Origin: CAVUXJ01 sp963814975
Lineage (GTDB): Bacteria; Acidobacteriota; Vicinamibacteria; Vicinamibacterales; CAVVIG01
DNA length: 49,934 nucleotides
Direction: 5' to 3'
Assembly: GCA_963814975.1 (NCBI GenBank)
Contig: CAWFFB010000028.1
Location: 1 to 49,934 of the forward strand
Shown here: positions 1 to 9,923 of the stretch, piece by piece
Numbering within the stretch: position 1 is the stretch's first letter
Layout of the letters: each line of letters starts with the position of its first letter
Position numbers and translations under genes: made by a program
The notes under the pieces: generated by a model
What the model was told of the DNA's origin: nothing
Seen by the model: the letters and a program-made list of their open reading frames with translations, nothing else
The model's database searches: none

Positions 1-1514
1 TTTCTACTACATCCTGCCGGAGATCGTGCTCACGGCGGGCGCGCTGCTCGTGCTCGTCGCCGACGTGCTGCTGCCGCGGAGCAGTCGGGCGCTCGCGTGG
101 GTCACGCTGGCGGTGCTCGGCGCGACGGCCGTGTCGCTGGTGCCGTTCGCCGACACCCACGTCGAGGTCGCGCAACGGCCTGCTCGCGGTCGATCAGTTC
201 GCGCTCTTCTTCAAGGTCGTGTTCCTCGCTCGCCGCGGCGCTGACGGTGCTGATGTCGGTGCGCTATCTCGAGATCGAAGGCGCGAGCCCGGGCGAGTAC
301 TACTTCCTGATCCTGTGCGCGACGCTCGGCATGATGATCATGGCGGGCGGCATCGATCTCATCACGATCTTCATCGGCCTCGAGACGATGGCGGTGTCGT
401 TCTACATCCTGGCCGGCTTCATCAAGCCGAACCAGCGATCGAACGAGGCGGCGGTGAAGTACTTCCTGCTCGGCGCCTTCTCGCTCGGCATCCTGCTCTA
501 CGGCATGTCGCTGATGTACGGGCTGTCCGGGCACCACGAACCTCCGCGCGATGGCGACGGCGCTTCGCCGGGCAGGAGCGCGATCCGCTGCTGGTGCTGG
601 CCGTGATCCTGGTCGTCGCCGGCATCGGGCTTCAAGATCGCCGCGGTGCCGTTCCACATGTGGGCGCCCGACGTCTACGAGGGCGCGCCGACGCCGGTCA
701 CGGCGTTCCTGTCGGTCGGGTCGAAGGCGGCGTCGTTCGCGATGCTGCTGCGGATCTTCGTCGAGGGGCTGCCGTCGATGAGCGCCGACTGGCGGCTGCT
801 GTTCGAGGTGCTCGCGATCGTGACGATGACGGTCGGCAACCTCGCGGCGCTGACGCAGTCGAACATCAAGCGCATGCTGGCGTATTCGTCGATCGCGCAC
901 GCCGGCTACCTGCTGATCGGGCGTCGTGGCCGGCACGCCGCGCGGCGTCTCGGCGATGCTGATCTACCTGCTCGATCTATTCGTTCATGCAGCTCGGCGC
1001 GTTCGCGGTCATCGTCATGATGCGGCGCGCAGGACGTCGTCGGCGACGAGCTGAAGGACTTCAGCGGCCTGTACTTCCGCAGCCCGTTCGCGGCGTTCGC
1101 GATGCTGCTGTTCATGCTGTCGCTCGGCGGCATTCCGCCGACGGCCGGGCTTCATGGGCAAGTTCTGGCTGTTCGGCGCGGCGATCGACGCCGGCTACGT
1201 CTGGCTGGCGGTGATCGGCGTGCTGAACAGCGCGATCTCGCTCTACTACTACGTCCGCATCGTGGTCTTCATGTATCTGAAGAAGGAGACGATCGGCTCG
1301 GAGCCGACGACGAGCCCGGCGCTGGCGTTGACGCTCGGCGGTCGCGGTCGCCGGCGACGCTGGTGCTCGGCGTCTACCCGCGCCGCTGTTCGAGCTCGCC
1401 GAGGCCTCGGCGCGGACGCTCGGCGGCGCGCGGCGCCGGCGGCGCAGCGATCCGCTGCAGCAGGCGCATCAGCGCGATCTTTACGGCGGATTTCGCGCCG
1501 TCAGCGGCTGGTGA
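1..1514 (+). CDS. nuoN: NADH-quinone oxidoreductase subunit N (partial, frameshifted)
   Basis: Complex I subunit N, an antiporter-like multi-pass membrane subunit of the proton-pumping arm. The start lies just outside the window; the first visible residues are FYYILPEIVLTAGA. Conserved blocks follow in order but in changing frames: IFIGLETMAVSFYILAG near 370-420, VKYFLLGAFSLGI near 455-490, VPFHMWAPDVYEGAPTPV near 645-700, IKRMLAYSSIAHAGYLL near 865-915, LSLGGIPPTAGF near 1120-1155. The frame breaks near 173, 232, 531, 567, 630, 920, 975, 1029, 1151 and 1340-1385. Most are repaired by deleting one base, for example a C between GGG and TTC at both 630 and 1151. The family is certain; the C-terminal 40 residues are not. 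An ATP synthase cluster follows, as in a respiratory gene block. Confidence 0.9.
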
Positions 1515-1545
1515 AGTTTTTCACAAGGTACGGTATACTCCTGCA
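1511..1545 (+). promoter_or_regulatory. possible promoter before the ATP synthase genes
   Basis: TATACT at 1534-1539 resembles a sigma-70 -10 box and sits 40 bases before the AtpZ-like start. No convincing -35 box lies at the right distance. A small inverted repeat (GTGAA/TTCAC, 1511-1524) overlaps the nuoN stop codon. Weak call from pattern alone. Confidence 0.25.
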
Positions 1546-1579
1546 GTCAGCGATCGGGGACGTGCAGCGGTTGGCCGTC

Positions 1580-1830
1580 ATGCCCGAGGACGACCGCGGC
1601 CAGTTCCTCGCAGCGTTCGCTGAAGGCGTCTGCAGGAAACGTCCGGCAGGGCGGGCCCGGCGGCGGCGGCCAGCTACACGCTGATCGGCGCCATCATGCT
1701 GCTCGGCGGCATCGGCTACGCGATCGACCAGTGGCGCGGCACGTCGCCCTGGTTTCTGCTTGGCGGGCTGCTGCTCGGCATCGTCGTCGGGTTCTACGAG
1801 CTGGCGAAGACCGTCTGGCGGCGCCGATGA
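1580..1830 (+). CDS. AtpZ-like small membrane protein of the F0F1 cluster (frameshifted)
   Basis: Small two-helix membrane protein of the AtpZ / ATPase gene 1 type, found at the front of many ATP synthase operons and linked to assembly or ion transport. It begins MPEDDRGQFLAAFAE. After one or more shifts near 1625-1670 it continues YTLIGAIMLLGGIGYAID, a short polar loop (QWRGTSPW), then a second helix LLGGLLLGIVVGFYELA, ending KTVWRRR. The two hydrophobic hairpin helices and the glycine-rich GIGYAIDQW stretch are typical of the family. Its stop overlaps the next start as ATGA. About 83 residues once repaired, the usual size. Confidence 0.75.
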
Positions 1831-2204
1831 CGCCCGTCGGTGGATGGTCGGCCGAGCGTGGCCGTCGCTGGCTGGTCGCGACCGCTCTGCTCGACACGCG
1901 CGATCGGGTCGAGGTGCTGCTCGGCATGCTCGGTCCGCTGGCGATGGCGATCGGCACCTGGGTGCTGACGGAGCGGACGTACCGGCGCGATCCCCGAGCG
2001 CTGACCGGCGCTGATGATGGCGGCGTTCGCGGGTCAAGATGGTGTTCTTCGGCGCGTACGTGGTGGTCGATGCTGCGCGGTGCTGGCGGTGCGGCCCGAT
2101 GCCGTTCGTGGCGAGCTTCACGGGCTACTTCATCGCGCTTGTATCTGATCGAGGCGCTGTACCTGCGGCGCCTGTTCGCCGGCAGGCCTGCGCGCACGCC
2201 GTAG
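1827..2204 (+). CDS. atpI: ATP synthase subunit I-like membrane protein (frameshifted)
   Basis: About 120 residues with four hydrophobic segments, placed between the AtpZ-like gene and atpB, where AtpI-type accessory proteins are encoded. Start ATG 1827 overlaps the previous stop. Readable segments are VEVLLGMLGPLAMAIGTWVL, then KMVFFGAYVVV, then FVASFTGYFIALYLIEALYL, then a basic tail RRLFAGRPARTP. One-base insertions near 2011, 2033, 2069, 2083 and 2140 explain the frame changes; removing them yields one uninterrupted hydrophobic protein. Sequence similarity within this family is low, so the name rests mostly on position, size and topology. Confidence 0.6.
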   Translation: MTPVGGWSAERGRRWLVATALLDTRDRVEVLLGMLGPLAMAIGTWVLTERTYRRDPRALTGADDGGVRGSRWCSSARTWWSMLRGAGGAARCRSWRASRATSSRLYLIEALYLRRLFAGRPARTP

Positions 2205-2229
2205 TCGACGCTCGACGGCTTCAACGACG

Positions 2230-3175
2230 ATGCTCCTCCAAGAGCACGCAGGAGCACGCCGCGCGGCCGGGCAGGCGCGGAGAAGTTCAACGCCGGCGAA
2301 GATGATCATCGAGCACGTCTCGAACAGCAGCACTCGATCATCCGCTGATTCACCTGCCGACGATCGCTCGGCATCGACTTCTCGGTGACCAAGCACGTGC
2401 TGATGCTGTGGCTGGTCGCGGCCACCGTGTTCGTCGTCGTGACCTGGACCGTCCGCCGCTACCTGAAGCAGGAGCGGCCTGATTCCGTCCGGGTTCATGA
2501 ACGCGCTCGAGGCCGTCGGTCGAGTACGTCCGCGACTCGATCGTGCTGCCCAACGTCGGCCAGAAGTGGGTGAACACCTGGACGCCGCTGATCCTGACGT
2601 TCTTCGTCTTCATCCTGTGCGCGAACGCGATCGGCCTGATTCCCGATCTTCGAGGTGCTCGGCCTGCTCGATCACTGGGTGCTGCACACCGGCGAGGATT
2701 CGTTCGTCAAGCAGGTGATGCACGGCGGCACGACGGCGACGGCCAACTTCAACGTCACCGCGGCGCTGGCGACGATCACCTTCGGCGCGATCATCGTCGC
2801 CGGCACGAAGGCGCACGGCTTCGTCAAGCACTGGAAGAACCTGGTGCCGCACGGCCTGGCGCCGGTTCATCTACATCATCCTGATTCCGATCGAGATCAT
2901 GGGGATGTTCGTCCGGCCGTTCGCGCTGACGATGCGACTTGCGGCCAACATGACGGGCGGCCACATCGCGATCCTGGCGATCCTGTCGTTCGTGTTCCTG
3001 TTCACGGAGATGTTCGGGCACGCGCATCGCCGGCATCGGCGTCGGCCTGGCGGTCTCGGTGCCGCTGGCGGTCGGCATCTCCGCGCTCGAGATCATCGTC
3101 GTCCTGGTCCAGGCGTACGTGTTCACGCTGCTGACGGCCGTGTTCATCGGCATGGCCATTCACGTTCATCACTGA
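2230..3175 (+). CDS. atpB: ATP synthase Fo subunit a (frameshifted)
   Basis: Subunit a forms the proton half-channels beside the c-ring. The N-terminal part is poorly readable (MLLQEH... then KMIIEHVSNS). From 2360 the classic protein appears: LIHLPTI, IDFSVTKHVLMLWLVAA, then GLIPSGFMNALE, IVLPNVGQKWVNTWTPLILT, and the decisive RPFALTMRLAANMTGGH near 2915-2965, which carries the essential helix arginine (MRL). It ends VFIGMAIHVHH. Single extra bases sit near 2520, 2640 (before ATCTTC), 2863 (before TTCATC) and 3027. At roughly 310 residues it is longer than E. coli subunit a, as in many Acidobacteria and Planctomycetes. Confidence 0.9.
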
Positions 3176-3205
3176 GACAACTCATCCACACGAAAGGATA
3201 CGGGA

Positions 3206-3568
3206 ATGAGCAGAGCAGGCTTCTTCCGCAGAGCGATGGTCGTCGCGTTTCTCGCCTTCGCCCTTGCGTCGATCGTTTACAGCTCCGATCGTCTGCGCAC
3301 AGGAGGCTGCAGGAGCGGCCGGGGCTGCGCCGGCGAGCGTCGTGCACCTGCTCGGCGCCGCATTGGGCCTCGGCATGATCGTGATCGGCGCCGGCCTGGG
3401 CATCGGCAAGCTGGCCGCCGCCGCCGCCGAGGGCATCGCCCGGCAGCCGAGCGCGGCCGCCAGATCACCGGCGCCGTCAACCTGCCGCTGTTCCTGCTCG
3501 AAGGCGTGGCGATTCTGGCCGAAGTGTTCGCGCTGCTGGTCCTGTTGCTGGCGAACCCGATCGGATGA
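3206..3568 (+). CDS. atpE: ATP synthase Fo subunit c with N-terminal signal-like extension (frameshifted)
   Basis: The c subunit forms the rotor ring. A good ribosome site (AAAGGA) precedes ATG 3206. Residues 1-30 form a signal-like extension (RRAMVVAFLAFALASS) absent from the short E. coli protein. The hairpin follows: ALGLGMIVIGAGLGIGKL, the polar loop EGIARQPSA, and helix two VNLPLFLLEGVAILAEV with the proton-carrying glutamate at about residue 99. No residues typical of sodium-type rings are obvious. One inserted base near 3270 and one missing base near 3460 cancel, so both ends share a frame. The stop overlaps the atpF start as ATGA. Confidence 0.9.
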   Translation: MSRAGFFRRAMVVAFLAFALASIVYSSDRLRTGGCRSGRGCAGERRAPARRRIGPRHDRDRRRPGHRQAGRRRRRGHRPAAERGRQITGAVNLPLFLLEGVAILAEVFALLVLLLANPIG

Positions 3569-4133
3569 ACACGGCAGCGACCTTCGACGCGCTCAGACCA
3601 GCTGAGCGTCCGAAGGTGGAGCGCAGTGAGATAATCCGCTGGTCCAGCCCGATCCGGACTGTTCATCTGGACAATCCTCACGTTTCTGGTCCTGCTGACG
3701 CTGCTGGCGAAGTTCGCGTGGGGGCCGCTGCTGCAGGCGCTCGACAGCCGTCAGGAGCCGATCCGAAAGTCGCTGGACGACGCGCAGCAGGCCAAGCAGG
3801 AGCTGGAGCGGCTGCAGCAGGAATCGGCGCAGATCATCCGGCAGGCCCGCGTCGAGGCGGAGGCCGATCGATCGCGCAGAGCCGAGTCGGACGCCGAGCG
3901 GCTGCGGGAAGAGATGCGGCAGAAGGCGAGGGCCGAGGCCGACGGCATCGTCCGGAACGCGGAGCGCCAGATTCAGCTCGAGACCGCAGCGCGCGCTGCA
4001 GCAGATCCGCCACGAAGCGGTCGACCTGTCGGTGATGATCGCGTCGAAGATCATCCAGCGCAATCTCACCAAGGAAGACAACGAGAGGCTGATCGAGGAG
4101 GCGCTCAAGCAGGTCGAGACGCCGCGCCACTGA
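3565..4133 (+). CDS. atpF: ATP synthase Fo subunit b (frameshifted)
   Basis: Peripheral stalk subunit. After an N-terminal stretch that changes frame near 3660, one transmembrane helix is clear (LFIWTILTFLVLLTLLAKF), followed by WGPLLQALDSRQEPIRKSL and a long charged coiled coil rich in Q, E, R and A. The C-terminal block MIASKIIQRNLTKEDNERLI is typical of subunit b. It ends at TGA 4131. The next gene lies on the other strand, so atpH, atpA, atpG, atpD and atpC do not follow. The F1 sector must be encoded elsewhere. Confidence 0.88.
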
Positions 4134-4216
4134 ACGCCGCCGGCCCACCTGGTCGTCCGGCCTGTCCGCCCGTCTACCACTCCTACGTGCCTGCCTCTCC
4201 AGCCCTTCTGCCCTGC

Positions 4217-5105
4217 CTATTTGGATACTCCCAATCCTCTGACCCGGGCTCCCGGAGTTTTCACGCCCACGCGCACATCTGCAGTGCTCGGGGCCCCGGA
4301 CGGAATCAGGTACTGGATCATCATCTCGGTCGCGAGCCGATCGGCGAGCCGGTCGAGCGCCACCGAGTACGATGCCGCGGAAAACACCGTGATGTACTGC
4401 CCGTGCGTCTGGTCCGACAGATCGCGGAGCAGGTCCTGGCCGGGGCGTCCGGAGTAGCCGCGTCCGCCGGGCGCCGTTTCCGGCGCTCGCCTGACGACCG
4501 CGCTGACGAACGCGCCGCTCTCGAAGATCGTCTGCGACAGACCGGGCGCGGCCGGCTGCGACGTATCGATCGGCCGCGCCGATACGACGACAATGGCGGA
4601 GAAGGGCGCGCCGGTTTCGCCGATCAGGCGGACCGCGTTCGAAACCGCTTCGATCGGCGCGAGCATCGCCGTGGGATTGATGGCCGCGTGTTCGAGCCTG
4701 GCGAGCGCGGCTGCGCGATCGTCCTCGAAGGAGGCAACGATGGCGGGCGGGTTGGCCAGCGTGCTGATGGCCACGGCGCGCGGGCCGAGCCGCGAGATGA
4801 ACCGCACGACGGCGCTGCGGATCGCCTGCACATCGCTCGTGGCAGTGGCCCCCTCGTCCAGCAGGACGACGACGGGATAGTCGGCAATATAGACGGAAAC
4901 GATCTCGCGCTCGCTCCCGTTTTCGGCGATCGCGAAGTCGTCCGGGCCAAGATCGACCAGCGGGCCGATCCTGCGCGTCGGTGACGGCGGCCAGCACGAC
5001 GCGGCTGGCGGCCGTTTTCAGCTGCGTCTCGCTGGACGCGGCCAAGCGGGGCGGAAAGGCCTGCGGCGATGGCGATAACGGCAGCGATCACGGAAGCATC
5101 TTCAT
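4217..5105 (-). CDS. VWFA-related Acidobacterial-type secreted protein (frameshifted)
   Basis: Secreted protein with a von Willebrand A-like fold of the VWFA-related Acidobacterial family. A hydrophobic leader (VIAAVIAIAAGLSAPLG) follows a likely ATG at 5105. Then come TQLKTAASRVVLAAVTDA, LVDLGPDDFAIAENGSEREI and YIADYPVVVLLDEGATAT, in different frames. The family usually carries a metal-binding DxSxS motif at this last position; here it reads LDEGATAT, so the metal site looks degenerate. The C-terminal 200 residues (ORF from 4831 to 4217) are intact and contain the helix-strand pattern of the domain. It follows the sulfatase-fold gene in the same direction. Function in the cell is unknown. 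Confidence 0.7.
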
Positions 5106-5214
5106 GTAGCCGGGCACTCGGTGGCGTGTACGAAAAAGGCACGATGACCACGAGCGGCTCGAGCGGCGAACAACGTCTCTGCCCATTTTTGCGCGAACTG
5201 CGCTTCGCACGGGA

Positions 5215-7438
5215 CTAGGCGGCGAAACGCGAGCAGCGGACCGGCGCGGAGCGAACAGCTGGCGCGCCTTGACCCGCAGCGCGGCCGCCTCGCGACGGTT
5301 GCCGAAGGTCGTCCACAGCCGCGCCGCCATCGCGTACCCCTCCGGCGTGGGCGTCAGGCGCACGAGGTCGGCGACCATGTCGGCGGCTTCGCGTGTTCTG
5401 CCGGTGGTGTGGTAGAGCGTGGCGAGCGCAGACCGCGCTCGCATGTTCCGCGGGAAGCGTGTGAGCTCCAGCCACAACTGGTACTCGGCTTCCGCGTATC
5501 GCTCCAGTCGAAGGAACGTGTCGCCTGCGTGGAAGTGCAGGTCCGCGATCTGAGGCCCGTCGCCCGCCCGCTCGCTGTCGCTGGCGGCGCGTTCGAACAG
5601 CGGCAGCGCGTCGTTGTACCGGCCCTCGTCGTACAGCAGGCGTGCCTCGACGTAGAGCGGCAGCGGCAGGCCCGGCTGCCGCTCGACGAGCGAGCTCAGC
5701 CTCGCCTCGAGCTGCGTCCCTATCGCCCTGCGCCAGCGCAATTCTGGCGAGGAGCTCGTGGGCGGACGCGCTGGCGCGCGGATCGGAATCGGAGGCGACC
5801 CGCGCCGCCGAGCCCGCCAGTTCCCGGGCGTCATCCAGCCGTCGCAGCCGCAGCAGCATGGTCGAGGCACCGAGAGTAGCCCGAGGGATCCTTTGGTTCG
5901 AGCGCAATCACCTTCTTATGAGCGTCCAGGGCCTGCTCGTAACGTCCGGCGAGCGACGCCTCGGACGCGAGCTCGGCCCAGACGTCGATCATGCCGGGTT
6001 GCTCACGCAGGATTCCCTGAAGCAGCTCGATCGCCTGTGGCCAATGCCCGACCATCGCAGTGCTCGAGCGCAGCGCGGTAGGTTTCCAGGACGCCGCTCG
6101 TGTCCTTCGGGTCCGCACGGTCGGCGTTCGATCCCGCAGTCGCGGCAGTCACCCTGCCGACGTACCCGAGCGCGGCAAACCGCTCGTAATCCTCCGGCGC
6201 CACCTGGCCTGGCGCAGGAATCGTCGTCCCTGACGTGAGGCGATCCAGCGCTTCACCGAGCTTCAGCACAAGCTGCGTCTCACGGCCGGCGACGTTGCTG
6301 CGCTCGCCCGGATCCTGCTGCAGATCGTAGAGCTCTTCGCGCGGCGCCCGGACGTACCGGTATCGGCCGTCTGTCACCGACGTCAAATCGCTCCAGCCGA
6401 AACGATAGCGGCCGAACAGCGATTCGGAGTAGATCACGCGTTCTGGAAGGCGGCCCGTGCCGTCGAGCAGCGGCTTGAGCGATCGCCCGCGGAGGTTGCC
6501 GGGGACAGGCGCCTTCGCGAGGTCGAGAATCGTCGGCACGAGATCGACGTGCTGCACCGGATCGCTCACGCGACGTCCCGCGCCCTTCGCCGGCGGCCTG
6601 CTTGATGATGAGCGGCACGCGAAGCGGCCTCGTCGTACACGAACAGCCCGTGCTCCTGCTCGCCGTGATCGCCGAGCCCTTCGCCGTGATCGGAGACGAG
6701 GATGATCGTGGACTGATCGTAGAGCTGATGCGACTTCAGGTACCGCACGAGCCGGCCGACGATTTCGTCCGCGTAGGCGATCTCGCCGTCGTACGGCGCG
6801 AACTCGGCGAACCGCGGCGGGCGGCGTAGGGCGCGTGCGGCTCGTACAGATGCAGGAACAGAAAGGCGCGCGACGTGCCGATCGACTGCAGCCACTGCTC
6901 GGCGACCGTTTCCGAGTCGGACGCCGTCGCGCTGCAGCGGGCCGCTCGTCAGATTCGGCGAGCCGTCCGGCATCTCGTCGTCGAAAAATGCGAAACCCTG
7001 ACCGATGCCGGTCTCCTTTGCGAAGCACAAAGGACGAGACGACGGCGCCGGTCGCGTAGCCGCGGTCGCTCAGCATCTCGGCGGCGAGCCGCTCGGCGTC
7101 CTTGACGACGAAGCCGGCGTTGTCGCGGACGCCGGTCTCGAACGGCAGCCGGCCGGACAGGAGCGACGCATGCGCCGGCAGCGTCTGCGGCGCAGTGCGA
7201 GAAGGCGCGCTCGAAGACGACGCCGTCGGCGGCGAGCGCATCGATGGCCGGCGTCTCGCACCTTGCGGTAGCCGTAGACGGGCAGGTGGTCGGCGCGGAG
7301 CGTGTCGATGGAGATGAGGATGATCGGGCCGTTGACCGGCGCCGATGCGCGCGCGTACCGCCAGCCGCCGACCGCGGCCAAGGCCGGTGCGACCGCGGCC
7401 AGCACCAGGATGAACGTGTAGCGGAAGGGGCGCGCCAA
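5215..7438 (-). CDS. sulfatase-fold hydrolase fused to TPR repeats (frameshifted)
   Basis: Large extracytoplasmic protein. A TTG start at 7438 follows the previous stop directly; an N-terminal membrane anchor (FRYTFILVLAAVAPALAAVG) leads into an alkaline-phosphatase-superfamily domain: IILISIDTLRADHLPVYGY (metal ligand D), TAPQTLPAHASLLSG, TIILVSDHGEGLGDHGE (metal ligands DH) and a sulfatase C-terminus (YSESLFGRYRFGWSDLTSV). In canonical sulfatases the nucleophile is a cysteine turned into formylglycine in CxPxR; here the position is threonine (QTLPAH), as in phospho-transfer relatives, so sulfatase activity is doubtful. From about 6200 to 5215 TPR motifs follow, such as EARLLYDEGRYNDALPLFE. 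At least seven frame shifts are present; the exact stop is uncertain. Confidence 0.75.
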
Positions 7439-8377
7439 CTAACTGTTCAGCTGATCAAGAGCGGCTTTGGCCAGGCCGCTTCGGGCGAGACCGGATCGAC
7501 CGCGATCACTCGTCAATAGCTTCGTGGCGCCGGCGCTTGTCGCCCTTTTCAGCGCCAGCATCCGAGCCGATAGAGCGGCTTGCCCCACGACGGATCGGCG
7601 GCGCTGGCCTTCTCGTACCACTTCGCGGCCTCGTCGATCTGACCCGCTTGACGCTTTCACCTCGCCCAGGTTGTAGAACACGTCGCGGCCGGCAGCCGGA
7701 CCTGTCCGCGGCCTTCTGCAGCGCTGCCTCCGCCGCCTTCAGGTCGCCCTGCTCGAGGTTCGTCAGGGCGATGCCGACCTTCGCCTTCTCGTTGTCCGGA
7801 TCGACGTTCAGCAGGGCGTTGTAGGCGGCGATCGCGTCGTCGAAGTCCTTCTTGTTCCGGTACGCGGCGGCGATCTGCAGGTTGATGACGGTCAGCGCCG
7901 GCGTCCTCGTCAGGATCGCGCGGTAGGCCGCGATCGCCTCGTCCCACTTCTGCTGGTTGAACAGCGCATCGGCGGCGGCGAGATCGGCCTGCAGATCCTT
8001 CGCGGCGATGCCGGCCAGCGCCCCGGTGGCCGCCGGGCCGGTGCGGCGAAGCGCGAAGGTGACGGGGGTTGGGAGCGCCGATGCGAACGCGCCATCTGTC
8101 CGCCTCCGGTGCGAACCGGCGCCTGTGCGATGAACGCCACGGCCCGCGCGCAGACCGATGATGGTGAAGCGGCCCTTGTCGTCGGTCGTCGCGGTGAAGC
8201 TGCTGCCGAGTTCGGGTTCTCGGCGATCAGGTCGCGCCCTTGATTGGCTCGCCCTTGTCGTCCTTGACGATGCCGCCGACGCGCCGGCCTGGGCGCCGGC
8301 GGTGACCAGCGAGACCGCCGATGAAACGAGCGGCGATGGCGAGGCGCACGAAGGTAGTTACGCAGCTGCATGTTCAC
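7439..8377 (-). CDS. carboxypeptidase-regulatory-like domain plus TPR protein (frameshifted)
   Basis: Probable secreted or periplasmic scaffold protein. After a leader, the N-terminal part shows a CarboxypepD_reg-like beta sandwich in fragments (GGIVKDDKGEPIKGATLIAE, then TDDKGRFTIIGL). A TPR array follows: AADALFNQQKWDEAIAAYRA, YRNKKDFDDAIAAYNALLN, LTNLEQGDLKAAEAALQKA, FYNLGEVKASSGQIDEAAKW and a final LLTKVIAVDP block ending ALDQLNS. The order beta-sandwich then TPR is common in Acidobacteria. Start may be GTG 8377 or ATG 8371. The stop TAG is followed at once by the TTG start of the sulfatase-fold gene, suggesting translational coupling. At least five frame shifts. Confidence 0.7.
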
Positions 8378-8447
8378 GCCTTCCCGAGACGCGCCGGAGC
8401 CTCATCCGCAGTATATCGCGAATCGACCAGCATAGCGCTCAATCAGC

Positions 8448-8869
8448 CTACAGCAGCCAGGTCGGCTGATAGAGGAGCACGTAGACGAGCACGCCCGTCA
8501 CCGACACGTACAGCCAGATGGGAAGCGTCCAGCGCGCGATCGCGCGGTGCTGCGCGATACCGCGCTTGAGGCCGCGCGACAGGGTCACGATCGCCAGCGG
8601 CAGCACCGCCGCCGCCAGCGTGACGTGCGTGATCAGGATGGTGAAGTACAGCGGCCGCACGAAACCCTGCCGCGTGAACCGCACCGATCCGACCTGCGCG
8701 TGGTAGACGAGGTAGCAGACCAGGAACAGCGACGAGGTGGCGAACGCCGCGATCATGACCGCCGATGCGTGATCCGTCGCGCGCGGATGCAGGCGTAGCC
8801 GACGATCAGCAGAACGCCGGACAGGGCGTTGAGCGTGGCGTTGACGGCCGGCAGGTCGTGGACGGTCAT
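8448..8869 (-). CDS. DUF420 membrane protein, oxidase-assembly type (one frameshift)
   Basis: Four-helix membrane protein of the DUF420 (YozB/CtaM-like) family, usually found beside ctaA/ctaB and implicated in cytochrome oxidase maturation. Start ATG 8869 gives MTVHDLPAVNATLNALSGVL; deleting one G near 8760 joins it to MIAAFATSSLFLVCYLVYHA. Histidines lie in VYHAQVGSVRFTRQG, ILITHVTLAAAVLPLAIV and QHRAIARWTLPIWLYV, the pattern expected for heme or copper handling. Ends TWLL at TAG 8448. Same direction as ctaB and ctaA upstream, separated by a repeat-rich gap of about 130 bases. Confidence 0.8.
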
Positions 8870-8876
8870 TTGGATG

Positions 8877-9006
8877 GCTATCAGTTAACAGCTCAGTTAA
8901 CAGCTAGTCAGCAATCGAGGCCAGGCGTACTTCACTCAGCCTCGATGAGTCCTTGACTGTGCACAACTGATCAGCTGATAACTGATAGCTCTGAAAGCTG
9001 ATTAGT
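8877..9006. repeat. short low-complexity repeats between ctaB and DUF420 genes
   Basis: A 12-base unit (TCAGTTAACAGC) occurs twice in tandem at 8881-8904. It is followed by related tetramer- and hexamer-rich sequence up to the ctaB stop (CTGATCAGCTGATAACTGAT at 8967-8986). The stretch is clearly more AT-rich than its surroundings and contains no plausible gene. Similar simple repeats occur near 19489 and 38550. Confidence 0.6.
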
Positions 9007-9923
9007 GATGATCCAATATCATCGCCATCCAGATGAGCGGCAGGTAGGTGATCGAGCCGAAGAACAGCGACCGCGCGGACGCGTCGGTTCGCGACCGCGC
9101 GAAGCGCGCGGCCAGCCACAGCAGCGCGACGCCGAGCACGAGCGCGGTCCAGAAGTACGCGGCGCCCGTCAGGCCGACGACCGTCGGCGCGAGGCTCACC
9201 GGCAGGAGCGCCGCGGCGTACAGCACCGCCTGCGGCCCGTCCGCCGGCCGTCGGGTTCGACGACCGGCAGCATCGGGAAACCCGGCGCTGCGCGTAGTCG
9301 TCGCGATACATCCACGCGATCGCCATGAAATGCGGAATCTGCCAGAGAAACACGATGGCGAACAGCGACCAGCCGCCGAGCGACAGACGTCCCGTGCGCC
9401 GCCGTCCAGCCGATGAGCGGCGGCAGCGCGCCGGGAACCGCGCCGACGAGCGTGGCGAGACGACGAGCGGCGCTTCATCGGCGTGTAGACGACAGGTAGA
9501 TGACGAGCGTCGCGAGCGCGAGCAGCGCCGCGAGCGCGTTCGCCGACACGCTCAGGAGCACGAGACCGGCGGCTGCGAGCAGCGACGCCGAACGAGCGCG
9601 CGTCCGCCGGGGCGACACGCGGCCGTCGGGCAGCGGACGCAGTCGCGTCCGGCGCATCAGCGCGTCGGTGTCGCGCTCGTACACCTGATTCAGCACGGCG
9701 GCGCCGCCGGCGACGAGCGCGGTTCCGCACGGCGCTGCGCCATCGGAAGCAATCGGGCCGGTCTGGGCGCCGAGGTAGTACCCGGCCGCGCTCGTGGCGA
9801 CGACGAGCGAGTTCAGCCGCGGCTTGGTGAGCGCGACGTAGTCGGCGAGCGACCTGCGACGACCGGCGTCCGACGCTCAGCGGCACCGGCGACGCGACCG
9901 TCGACGTGCGCTGCCGCCTTCAT
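9002..9923 (-). CDS. ctaB: protoheme IX farnesyltransferase (frameshifted)
   Basis: Membrane prenyltransferase that converts heme B to heme O for cytochrome oxidase. The diagnostic motif LNQVYERDTDALMRRTR followed by RPLPDGRVSP is present near 9600-9700; its aspartates bind the prenyl diphosphate. Earlier, YVALTKPRLNSLVVAT is readable near 9800. Later, FLWQIPHFMAIAWMYRDDY lies near 9300 and SITYLPLIWMAMILDHH at the end. The start ATG 9923 overlaps the ctaA stop (ATGA), so the two are translationally coupled. Frame shifts near 9250, 9390, 9465 and 9870 break the gene. Confidence 0.9.

Noticed and set aside
1..4133. Programmed +1 frameshifting in the respiratory genes
   Set aside because: Dozens of shifts at unrelated places in standard proteins cannot all be programmed; sequence error explains them better.
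3834..5045. 403-codon minus-strand frame across the atpF end and VWFA gene
   Set aside because: Arg/Gly-rich shadow of atpF and of a different frame of the VWFA gene.
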